A model generated the notes under the pieces. It did not search any database. It was not told the origin of the DNA and was given only the letters and a program-made list of their open reading frames with translations. From NCBI GenBank assembly GCA_004366205.1, contig SIRW01000090.1, positions 1-64,000 of the forward strand: 64,000 nucleotides of DNA, read 5' to 3'. Source of the DNA: Actinomycetota bacterium (lineage in GTDB: Bacteria > Actinomycetota > Acidimicrobiia > Acidimicrobiales > CADCSY01). Below, in pieces: positions 55,167 to 63,514 of the stretch (position 1 is the stretch's first letter; each line of letters opens with the position of its first letter). The translations under genes were made by a program, and so were the position numbers.

Positions 55167-56967
55167 CGAGCGCCACCTCCCCCGCCGGTTCGGCCTCGCC
55201 GCCGAAGCGGCTGGCCTGCAGGTCGAACATCGTGCGGTAGCGGCCGCCGCGCGCCAGCAGCTCGGCATGGGTGCCCAGCTCGACGACCCGACCGCCCTCG
55301 AGCACGCAGATGCGATCGGCGTGGCGCACGGTCGAGAACCGGTGCGAGATCAAGATGGTGGTGGCGTGGCGCGTGGCGGCGAGGATGCGGTCGAAGATCT
55401 CGGCTTCACCCCGCACGTCGAGCTGGGCCGTCGGTTCGTCGAGGATCACCAGGCGCGCGCCTTGGCGCACGGCGCACAGCGCCCGGGCCAGCGCCACTCG
55501 CTGCCACTGCCCGCCGGACAGGTCCGTGCCGCCGCTGTAGCCGCGCGCGAGCACGGTGCCGAGGTCGGCGAGACCGGCCGCTCCCGCCTCCTCCAGCGCG
55601 GCGAGCACCACGTCGTCCGGGGCCCCCGCCGGAGCAACGTTGTCGCGCAGGGGGAGCTCGAATCGGATGAAGTCCTGGAACACGGCCGCCTCCTGCCGCC
55701 GCCACGACGTCAGATCGAGCTCGCGCAGGTCGACCCCGTCGACCTCGATGCTGCCGGCCTGCGGGTCGTAGAGGCGGCACAGCAGCTTGGCGAGGGTGGT
55801 CTTGCCGGCGCCGTTCACCCCGACGATGGCCAGGCTCGAACCGGCGGGAACCTCGAGGTCGAGGCCGTCGAGGACGACCTCGCCCGTGGTCGGGTAGGCG
55901 AAGGTGACGTCGCGGAAGCGCACCGACCCGGCCGGCATGCCCGTCGCCGGGACCGGCGTGGCGGGCGCCGGCGCCAGCGCCCCGATCGGCGCCATCGACT
56001 CCCGCAACCGCAGGACCGCCGCGGCCGGTGCCGACGCGCCGTCGAGCGCCCACGACAAGCCGCCGAAGGCGATCATGGACGTGCCCACCGCCACCTGGGC
56101 GTACACGACCACCTGCCCGAGGTCGAGGCGGCCGTCAAGCGCGGCCGCAGCCAGCGACCAGAACACCACGACGTTGGCGACGGTCACCAGCAGGACGCTG
56201 CCGAGCACCGGCCGCTCGCGCAGCCGGGTGGCCTCCCACTGCAGGTCGAAGAGGCGACGCCGCCGGTCGACGAAGCGCTCGAGCGTCCAGTCCGCCAGCC
56301 CGAACAGCCGCAGCTCCTTCGCCGCCGGCGGGTCGACGGCGAGGCGGTAGGCGTACTCGGCGTGGCGCTGCGCCTCGCGCACAGGGTCGGTGTTGCGGTC
56401 CTTCCACACGCCGCTCTCCCGCAGCAGCCAGTGCGTCGCCAGCCACGCCCCCGCCAGCACCAGCGGCGCCCACCAGGCGTAGGTGGCGAGCACGATCGCC
56501 GCGCCCACGCCGCCGAGGAACTCGACCAGGCCCGAGGCGATGAAGTCCATCGAGATCGACAGGGGCGGGCCGGCGTGGCCGAGGTCGAAGTCCCTGGCCA
56601 TGGTCAGATCGTTCGTGAGCTCGGGGTCCTCGAGGTGCCCCATGCCCGGCGGCTCGACGCAGGTCGTGGTCAGCTCGTCGTACAGCCAGGCTGCGGTGCG
56701 GCTCCCGAGGTTGGCGCCGACCGCCTGGTGCAGGGGCGACAGGACCTGCAGCAGCACGAACACCACGCCGACCAAAGCGAGCGGCCCGCGCAGGCCCGCA
56801 CCCTGCTGGACCGCACCCACGAGCACCCCCATGGCCACGGCGAACAGCGCGGGAAGCGCGCCCCGAGCCACCAGGATGGACCACCACGCCACGGTGAGGC
56901 CGGGCGCCGCCTTCGGCAGCACGCCGAAGAACCGCCACTCGTTGCGCGCCCGCAGCCTGTCGATCAC
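55153..56967 (-). CDS. ABC exporter, fused TMD-NBD, partner of adjacent gene
   Basis: GVNGAGKTTLAKLL, LSGGQWQRVALARAL, LVILDEPTAQLD; 14-bp overlap with partner. Confidence 0.93.
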   Translation of the reverse strand: MIDRLRARNEWRFFGVLPKAAPGLTVAWWSILVARGALPALFAVAMGVLVGAVQQGAGLRGPLALVGVVFVLLQVLSPLHQAVGANLGSRTAAWLYDELTTTCVEPPGMGHLEDPELTNDLTMARDFDLGHAGPPLSISMDFIASGLVEFLGGVGAAIVLATYAWWAPLVLAGAWLATHWLLRESGVWKDRNTDPVREAQRHAEYAYRLAVDPPAAKELRLFGLADWTLERFVDRRRRLFDLQWEATRLRERPVLGSVLLVTVANVVVFWSLAAAALDGRLDLGQVVVYAQVAVGTSMIAFGGLSWALDGASAPAAAVLRLRESMAPIGALAPAPATPVPATGMPAGSVRFRDVTFAYPTTGEVVLDGLDLEVPAGSSLAIVGVNGAGKTTLAKLLCRLYDPQAGSIEVDGVDLRELDLTSWRRQEAAVFQDFIRFELPLRDNVAPAGAPDDVVLAALEEAGAAGLADLGTVLARGYSGGTDLSGGQWQRVALARALCAVRQGARLVILDEPTAQLDVRGEAEIFDRILAATRHATTILISHRFSTVRHADRICVLEGGRVVELGTHAELLARGGRYRTMFDLQASRFGGEAEPAGEVALDVLD

Positions 56968-57000
56968 GCCCCGCTCCTCCGTCCGGGTGCCCCGCCCCCG

Positions 57001-57378
57001 TCAGCCGTCTCGGCGATCGAGGAGCGTGATGCAGCTGGGCCGCGCCGGGTCACCACCGGCGAGCCGGTGCCGCACGGCGCGGACGGGTTCGACGATCACG
57101 CGGGCGGCGTCGCCGCGGCCGGCCACCTCGGCGGGGCCGTCGACGATCAGGCAGTAGTCCTCGACGGGGCCGGGCCACAGCAGGCTGACCGAGGACCGGG
57201 CAGCCACGTTCGCCGCGGTCGTCCGCCCCGCGGGGGCGACGAGCGTCCCACCCTCGAGGGTCACGGGCACCGACACGACGTGCGGCGTCCCGGTGTCGCC
57301 GACGGTGACCAGGAAGGCGGCTGCGCCGTAGCGGGCCAGCGCCGCCTGCAGATCCCGTAGCTCCACCTCGTCGCTCAT
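57001..57378 (-). CDS. pyridoxamine 5'-phosphate oxidase-like (split-barrel flavin-binding) protein
   Basis: AAFLVTVGDTGTPHVVSVPVTLEGGTL, VSLLWPGPVEDYCLIVDGPAEV. Confidence 0.8.
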   Translation of the reverse strand: MSDEVELRDLQAALARYGAAAFLVTVGDTGTPHVVSVPVTLEGGTLVAPAGRTTAANVAARSSVSLLWPGPVEDYCLIVDGPAEVAGRGDAARVIVEPVRAVRHRLAGGDPARPSCITLLDRRDG

Positions 57379-57520
57379 CGTCGGGATGCTACGTCGCCGG
57401 CACGCGGGCGAGCCGGTCCCCGGGGCGAACCGGGCGGCGCGTCAGCGAACGGCGGTCCAGCGTCGAGCACCCGGCCCGCCCGCTCGACGCCCGGCCCGCC
57501 GCCCGGCAGGATGGACCGCC

Positions 57521-57937
57521 ATGGTCGATCACCCGTCGACACCTGCCACCGGCGCGCTGACCCGGCCGGACCACGAGGCCAGCGTCGTCGTGGGCGCGCC
57601 GCCGGCGAAGGTCTGGTCGATGGTCGCCGAGGTCACCCGGATGGGCGAGTGGAGCCCGGTGTGCCACCGCTGCGAGTGGGTGGGTGAGCCCGCCGCACCC
57701 GAGGTCGGGGCCCGGTTCCGCGGCCACAACCGCATGAACGGCGTCCGCTGGTCCCGCGAGTGCGTGGTCACCGAGTCGTACCAGGTCGTGTCCATACCCA
57801 CCTGGCTTCGCGTCCTGCGCGCGGTGCCCAGCGTGAAGGCCAAGAGCGAGCGGGACGCGCGCGCCAACATCGGCCACACGCTCGAGCCGCTCGCGGAGGC
57901 CGCCGGTGGAGCGCCGGCAGCCGAGGCAGGCCGCTGA
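57521..57937 (+). CDS. SRPBCC family protein, probably with internal deletion
   Basis: ASVVVGAPPAKVWSMVAEVTRMGEWSPVCHRCEWVG...; lacks the central strands expected between RECVVTE and SYQVV. Confidence 0.75.
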   Translation: MVDHPSTPATGALTRPDHEASVVVGAPPAKVWSMVAEVTRMGEWSPVCHRCEWVGEPAAPEVGARFRGHNRMNGVRWSRECVVTESYQVVSIPTWLRVLRAVPSVKAKSERDARANIGHTLEPLAEAAGGAPAAEAGR

Positions 57938-58791
57938 TGCCGGTGCGGCTGGTCAACCGGGCGGGTCGCGCGGGCCTGCTGCTCGGCGAGGGCGTCGCCG
58001 ACCTCGAGCGGGCGTCCGGCGGCGCCCTACCGGCCGATCCCATGGCGGCGCTCGCCCACTGGGACGACGTGGCGGCGTTCGCCGCTCACGCGGACCAGGG
58101 CGCAGCGGAGGACGACCTCGACCCGCGGGAGCTGGGTCCGTGCGTACCGCGGCCCGCGAAGGTCTTCGCCGTCGCCCTCAACTACCGCACGCACGCCGAG
58201 GAGACGGGCATGGCGCTCCCCGAGCAGCCCTCGGTGTTCACCAAGTTCCCGAGCTGCCTCACCGGGCCGGCGGCCGAGGTCCGCCTGCCGTCGGCGTTCG
58301 TCGACTGGGAGGTCGAGCTCGTGGTCGTCGTCGGCCGGGGCGGCAGCCGCATCCCCGAGGGCCGTGCCCTCGACCACGTGGCCGGGTTCTGCGTGGGCCA
58401 GGACTTCTCCGAGCGGCGCCTGCAGATGGCGGGTGACCGCCCCCAGTTCAGCCTGGCCAAGTCGTACGACACGTTCGGGCCCATCGGGCCTGCGGTGGTG
58501 TCGCTCGACGCCCTCGCCGACCCGGGCGACCTCGCCATCCGCTGCGAGGTGGACGGCGAGGTCGTGCAGGACAGCCGCACGAGCGACCTGATCTTCCCGG
58601 TGCCCGAGCTGGTGAGCTACCTGTCGGGCGTCTGCACGCTCGAGCCCGGCGACCTGATCTTCACCGGCACGCCGTCGGGGGTGGGGGTCGCCCGCCGCCC
58701 ACCGCGCTTTCTCGAACCGGGTCAGACCGTCGTCAGCACCATCGAGGGGCTCGGCACGTTGACGAACCGCACGGTCGCTCGCGACGGCTGA
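57937..58791 (+). CDS. fumarylacetoacetate hydrolase family protein
   Basis: KVFAVALNYRTHAEETG, DWEVELVVVVGRGG, GFCVGQDFSERRLQ, GDLIFTGTPSGVG. Confidence 0.95.
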   Translation: MPVRLVNRAGRAGLLLGEGVADLERASGGALPADPMAALAHWDDVAAFAAHADQGAAEDDLDPRELGPCVPRPAKVFAVALNYRTHAEETGMALPEQPSVFTKFPSCLTGPAAEVRLPSAFVDWEVELVVVVGRGGSRIPEGRALDHVAGFCVGQDFSERRLQMAGDRPQFSLAKSYDTFGPIGPAVVSLDALADPGDLAIRCEVDGEVVQDSRTSDLIFPVPELVSYLSGVCTLEPGDLIFTGTPSGVGVARRPPRFLEPGQTVVSTIEGLGTLTNRTVARDG

Positions 58792-58805
58792 CCGCCGGAG
58801 CGAAA

Positions 58806-58823
58806 CCGGTCCTCCAGGACCGG
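58806..58823. promoter_or_regulatory. palindrome upstream of Eis-like gene
   Basis: CCGGTCCT-CC-AGGACCGG. Confidence 0.4.
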
Positions 58824-58847
58824 CGCTCGACCCCTACAGTCGCCGCC

Positions 58848-60020
58848 GTGATCACGATCGAGGAGTTGCGCCCCGGCGACGAGGAGGCCGCGCACCGGCT
58901 CGGCCAGCAGGCCTTCAACGCCACCGACCCCTACGACCCTGCCCGGCCCCGCATCGCGCCGGAGCGCCACCTCGCCGCGTACCTCGACGGCGCCATCGTC
59001 GGTCAGACGCGCCGCCACGAGTTCGGCCAGTACTTCGGCGGACGCCGCTTGGCATGCGCCGGGATCTCCGGCGTTGCCGTCGCGCCCGAGGCCCGCAACC
59101 GCAACCTGGCCCGCCGCCTGGTGACCGAGTCGCTCGAGCGCGCCGCCGGCGACGGCGAGGTGATCGCCGCCCTCTACCCCACCACTGCCGCCCTGTACCG
59201 CAGCGTGGGGTTCGAGGTGGCCGGCTGGTGGACGGAGCGAGGCGTGCCCATCGGCGAGCTCCCGCGCGATGACGGCACGGTCACGTGGGCGCGGGCCGAG
59301 CTCGACGACGAGCGACCGGTCGCCCTCTACGACCGCATGGCCCCCGACCACGACGGCTGGATCGACCCCCCCGCCGACTTCTGGCGGTGGCGGGCCCTGC
59401 ACGCCCGGCAGGACACCAAGACGAACCGCTACCTCTACGTCGGGGAGCGAGACGGCGAAGCCGTGGCCTCGGTGCAGTACGCCTACGGCCGCTCGGAGCG
59501 GGCCATGTACCGCATCGACGTCGAGCACGTGCACGCCGTCGACGGCCACGCCCTGCGCGCCGGGCTGGCCCTCCTCGGCGCCCACGGCACCACGGCCGAC
59601 GAGATCCGCACCACGCTGCCGGTCGACGTGCTCGAGCTGCACGTGGCCCACGCCCAGCGCACGTCGGTGCACTCCACCTGGCCGTGGATGCTCGCCTTCG
59701 TCGACCTCCCCGGGGCCATCGCCGCCCGGGGCTACCCCGCCGGGGTGAGCGGCGCGGTGCCCCTGGCCGTCGACGATCCGCACCGCCCCGCCAACAGCGG
59801 CGACTGGGTGTTCTCGGTCGCCGACGGTCATGGAACGCTCGAACGGGGCGGGGACGGCCGGGTGGCGGTCACGAGCACCGACCTGGCGTCGGTGTTCAGC
59901 GGTCACCGCGACCCGCTCCGCCTCGCTCGCGCCGGCCGCCTCGGTCACCCCACGGAGGCCGACCTCGGCGTGCTGCGGGCCGCCTTCGCCGGGCAGCCTT
60001 CGCTCACGATCTTCTTCTAG
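58848..60020 (+). CDS. GNAT family acetyltransferase, Eis-like
   Basis: ISGVAVAPEARNRNLARRLVTESLERA, ALYPTTAALYRSVGFEVAGWW; length and SCP2-like C-terminus fit Eis architecture. Confidence 0.88.
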   Translation: MITIEELRPGDEEAAHRLGQQAFNATDPYDPARPRIAPERHLAAYLDGAIVGQTRRHEFGQYFGGRRLACAGISGVAVAPEARNRNLARRLVTESLERAAGDGEVIAALYPTTAALYRSVGFEVAGWWTERGVPIGELPRDDGTVTWARAELDDERPVALYDRMAPDHDGWIDPPADFWRWRALHARQDTKTNRYLYVGERDGEAVASVQYAYGRSERAMYRIDVEHVHAVDGHALRAGLALLGAHGTTADEIRTTLPVDVLELHVAHAQRTSVHSTWPWMLAFVDLPGAIAARGYPAGVSGAVPLAVDDPHRPANSGDWVFSVADGHGTLERGGDGRVAVTSTDLASVFSGHRDPLRLARAGRLGHPTEADLGVLRAAFAGQPSLTIFF

Positions 60021-60078
60021 GCGCCGCCGGGCTGCCGCCATCCCGGCCGCCCGTCCCCGCGGGTGGGGCCCAGCTGCC

Positions 60079-60202
60079 GACTTTCCGGACCGTCGACGTC
60101 GCATGTCGACGGGCAGCGTCCGGTAAGCGTGGCGCCCGCTCGCCGTCGGCCTATTTTCGGGACGCTCGACGTGCCATGCGGTTGCCGAGCGCCCGGAAAG
60201 TC
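60079..60202. repeat. 124-bp double-hairpin inverted-repeat element between convergent genes
   Basis: Outer GACTTTCCGG...CCGGAAAGTC; two internal hairpins with related sequences. Confidence 0.8.
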
Positions 60203-60219
60203 ACCGGCGCGCCGGCAGC

Positions 60220-61182
60220 TCAGCTGACGGCGGCGCGGCCGAAGGTTCGGCGGTAGGCCTGGGGGGAGGTGCGGACGACCCGCTGGAAGTGCTGGCGCAG
60301 GGTGGCGGCGGAGCCGAACCCGCACCGCTCGGCGATGCGCTCGACGGGCTCGTCGGTCGACTCGAGCATCCGTTGGGCCAGCAGGACGCGCTGGTGGAGG
60401 ATCCATTGCAGCGGGGTCGTGCCGGTGGCAGCCCGGAAGCGGCGGGCGAACGTGCGGGGGCTCATCGCCGCCCGGTGGGCGAGGTCCTCGACGGTGAGCT
60501 GCTCGTGGAGGTTGGCCTGGAGCCACGAGAGCGTCTCGCTGAACAGGTCGGGGGCCGGCGGCGGCAGGGCGTGGTCGATGAACTGGGCCTGCCCACCGTC
60601 GCGGTGGGGAGGTACGACCATGCGCCGGGCCACGGCGTTGGCGATCTCGGCGCCGAAGTCGCTGCGCACGACGTGCAGGCACAAGTCGACGCTGGCAGCC
60701 GTGCCCGCCGAGGTCAGCACGTTGCCGTCCTCGACGTACAGGACGTCGGGGTCGAGGTCGACGCCCGGGTGCTCCGCCGCCAGGTCGGCGGCGTGCATCC
60801 AGTGGGTGGTGGCCCGGCGCCCCTCGAGCAGCCCGGCGCGGGCCAGCACGAAGGCCCCGGAGCACAACGACAGCACCCGGGCTCCCCGGCGGTGGGCGCG
60901 GCGTAGCTCGTCGAGCACGGCAGGCGGGCAGGCCCGGTCGTCGCCCGGCGCCACGACGACGGTGTCGGCCCAGCGCAGCGACTCGGGGCCGTGGGGCGTG
61001 TCGATGACGATGCCTGGGGTGCTCGTCGGGACCGGGCGGTCCCCGACGCTCGCGACCCGGAAGCGGTACCAGGGCACGCCGAGGTCGGATCGATCGATGC
61101 CGAAGACCTCGCACGCCACCGCCAGCTCGAAGATCGAGGTGTCCGGTGGCGCCAGGGCCACGACCCGGTGCCGAACAGGCAT
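60220..61182 (-). CDS. GlxA-type transcriptional regulator (DJ-1/PfpI domain plus AraC HTH)
   Basis: ALAPPDTSIFELAVACEVFG, LSLCSGAFVLARAGLLEGRRATTHW, AraC HTH AERCGFGSAATLRQHFQRVVRTSPQAYRRTF. Confidence 0.95.
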   Translation of the reverse strand: MPVRHRVVALAPPDTSIFELAVACEVFGIDRSDLGVPWYRFRVASVGDRPVPTSTPGIVIDTPHGPESLRWADTVVVAPGDDRACPPAVLDELRRAHRRGARVLSLCSGAFVLARAGLLEGRRATTHWMHAADLAAEHPGVDLDPDVLYVEDGNVLTSAGTAASVDLCLHVVRSDFGAEIANAVARRMVVPPHRDGGQAQFIDHALPPPAPDLFSETLSWLQANLHEQLTVEDLAHRAAMSPRTFARRFRAATGTTPLQWILHQRVLLAQRMLESTDEPVERIAERCGFGSAATLRQHFQRVVRTSPQAYRRTFGRAAVS

Positions 61183-61206
61183 GGCAGCATCATGACATAC
61201 CGCAGT

Positions 61207-61227
61207 GATCCTGCCAATGGCAGGATC
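61207..61227. promoter_or_regulatory. operator candidate upstream of GlxA-type regulator
   Basis: GATCCTGCCA-A-TGGCAGGATC, perfect 10-bp inverted repeat with 1-nt spacer. Confidence 0.7.
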
Positions 61228-61288
61228 CTTTCGCCCAGGGTCTCTTCTGCCACTCGTCGCCGCCGCCGGCACCTCGCAGGATGAGGCC

Positions 61289-61462
61289 ATGTTCACGGTC
61301 CACTGCGAGTCCCACGGTGCCACGGTCCTGCTGTGGCCCCGCAACATCGAGGCGATCGACACGACCGCGGACGGCTTGAGCGTCCGCTGGCGGTGCCACT
61401 GCGGGCACCGCGGCACGTGGTGGCCGGCCCGTCCGGCCCCTGTCGCCGGAGCCGTCTCATGA
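61289..61462 (+). CDS. small Cys/His-containing protein (57 aa), unknown
   Basis: MFTVHCESHGATVLLWPRNIEAIDTTADGLSVRWRCHCGHRGTWW; CHCGH zinc-ribbon-like residues. Confidence 0.6.
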   Translation: MFTVHCESHGATVLLWPRNIEAIDTTADGLSVRWRCHCGHRGTWWPARPAPVAGAVS

Positions 61463-61590
61463 CCGTGCACCCGCTGCAACAGGAGGCCATCGCGCGCTCC
61501 CGCTCCATCGGCGGCGCCGGGACCGACCGACCGAGGCCGGCCTCCCGAATCCGCCGGGTGATCCGGCGAGTCCTCGGCGGCGGGCGCCGG

Positions 61591-62166
61591 TCAGCCGGTG
61601 CGGCGGAAGCGCGCCGTGTACTCCCAGCGGAAGCCGCGCCGGTCGACGTACGCGAAGCCGCGCCGTTCGACGTCCCTGCGCAGGTCACTCAGGGCGATGA
61701 AGTCGCTGTCGCGCCGGGTCTCGGCGAAGAGGACCACGCCGCCGGCCCGGATGACGCGCCCCAGCTCGTCCAGGCAGCCGCCCGGGTCGGGGATCTCACC
61801 GAGCACCGCCACCACCAGGGCAGCATCGAAGCTCGCTGAGGCGAAGGGCAGGCGCGCCCCATCCCCCTGCACGAAGCCCACGTTGCGGGCTGGTACGAGG
61901 CGGCGGCGCGCCATCGCCAGCATCTCGACCTGGACGTCGAGGAGCGTCACGTGACCTGACGGGACCGCTCGGGCCAGCTCGGTGCTGAAGTAGCCGGGGC
62001 CGGGACCGATCTCGAGCACACGGGTGGCGCCGGCGAGGTCCAGTCGGGCCACGGTGCGGCGGGGCGACTGGATCAGCCGGCGCAGCGGGTTCAGGAGCGA
62101 GCGGGCCTTCGCCGCGGGGAACACCTTCCCCCGCCCGACACCGAGCTCCCTCGCCCCGGCCTCCAC
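61591..62166 (-). CDS. class I SAM-dependent methyltransferase
   Basis: TRVLEIGPGPGYFSTELARAVPSGHVTLLDVQVEMLAMARRRL, GDGARLPFASASFDAALVVAVLGEIPDP. Confidence 0.93.
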   Translation of the reverse strand: MEAGARELGVGRGKVFPAAKARSLLNPLRRLIQSPRRTVARLDLAGATRVLEIGPGPGYFSTELARAVPSGHVTLLDVQVEMLAMARRRLVPARNVGFVQGDGARLPFASASFDAALVVAVLGEIPDPGGCLDELGRVIRAGGVVLFAETRRDSDFIALSDLRRDVERRGFAYVDRRGFRWEYTARFRRTG

Positions 62167-62221
62167 GCTCGACACCCTGCCACGGCGCGCCGGCGCTCGG
62201 GGGCTTCGCGATACTGCCGCC

Positions 62222-62400
62222 GTGACCGCGACCCCGCACGCCCGGGCGCACCCCGAGGTGGAGGCCTTCCTCGGCTGGGTGCGGGCGCGCCACGGCGACG
62301 ACGTCGCGCTGGCCGAACCGGCTACGTCGCGCGAAGAGGGCTTCGACAGCACGATCCACCTGGTGCAGCTACGCGGCTCGTCGCTGCCCGCCGCGTGGCG
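62222..62400 (+). pseudogene. 5' fragment of a phosphotransferase (aminoglycoside/choline kinase-like) gene
   Basis: HPEVEAFLGWVRARHGDDVALAEPATSREEGFDSTIHLVQLRGSSLPAAWRRPL resembles the N-terminus of such kinases, then homology-like pattern stops. Confidence 0.45.
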
Positions 62401-62484
62401 ACGGCCGCTGGCTCGGCGTGACCCACCAGCGGGTGAGTGCCCTGCTGCGGAGTGGCCGCCGCCCGGCGGGAGGAAGCGTGAGCG

Positions 62485-63069
62485 TCACTCGTTGGCGGTA
62501 TGGGCGCGCCGCAGCCACTCGACGACGGTGCCGTCGACGTCATCGGGCTCCTCGAGCGGGATGCGCAGGTTGATCGTGTCGTTCCCGAGGTTCTTCGCCG
62601 GCTGGAGCGGTCCTTCTGGCGCCTGCCCGTCGATGCGTAGCCCGAGATCGACCCGCTTCTTCGTGGTCGGGCGGACGACGGCGAACTGGCGGCGCGCTGT
62701 GGAGAGGCCGACGTAGGTCTTGCGGGCCTGCACCTGCGTGCCGGGCAGCGTCACCGCCTCGGCCAGAACTCGTTCGAGCACGGCCCGGAGCTGGGGCCGG
62801 TCCTCGTACTGCGCGGCGATGAGCTCCTCGGCGCTGGCGATGAGGAACTCGGGGTAGCCGAACCGCTCCCACACCAGCAGCGTCTGGGGGTAGCCCGTGA
62901 CGCCCTGGTGCTCGAGCCAGGCGCGCAGCTCGGCTTCGCTCGAGGCGCCCGATCCGCGGACGCGATCGTTCCACTGCCTGAGGTGCTGGCCGGTGCGCCG
63001 CTCGAGCAGCTCAGCCGTCCGTTGGGCGAACTCCCGCCAGCTCTCCCGGTCACCCTGCGTGCCGGCCAT
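62485..63069 (-). CDS. DUF4287/DUF5655-type protein
   Basis: ELRAWLEHQGVTGYPQTLLVWERFGYPEF (DUF4287-like); TYVGLSTARRQFAVVRPTTKKRVDLGLRI (DUF5655-like). Confidence 0.8.
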   Translation of the reverse strand: MAGTQGDRESWREFAQRTAELLERRTGQHLRQWNDRVRGSGASSEAELRAWLEHQGVTGYPQTLLVWERFGYPEFLIASAEELIAAQYEDRPQLRAVLERVLAEAVTLPGTQVQARKTYVGLSTARRQFAVVRPTTKKRVDLGLRIDGQAPEGPLQPAKNLGNDTINLRIPLEEPDDVDGTVVEWLRRAHTANE

Positions 63070-63514
63070 GCGCTGTCCTCCCCGTCAACGTGTGCGGCTC
63101 GGCCGCGACGCTACGGGACCGGGCATCGGTCCGCACGGTTGCCAAGCACGGTCAGTGTTCCTCCGAGCTCGACGTCGTCATCGGCCACGACGTTGGACGC
63201 TGAGGGACTCAGGCAGCCGCCGTCGCCGGCCACCACCGCCACGAGCGCCTTCTCCGCCCGGCGGGGTCGAGCAGCCGGTTCGGGAAGTAGCTGCCCCGAA
63301 GCAGCTTCGGGATCACCAGCTCGATGCTGCCGACCCTCGTGTCTCACGCACCTCTCCCCGAGCAGATCGTTCTCATCGCCGTCGAGCAGCGAGAGCAGCC
63401 ACGCCCGCGCGCCCACGTTGTTGCTGTCGTGCGCCGGGTGCGCAGGGCCCACCGTCCTGCTGTTCTGGAGCGGGAGGTCGCCTTGCCGGTTGAGGCGCAT
63501 GACGCGTCGGGCCG

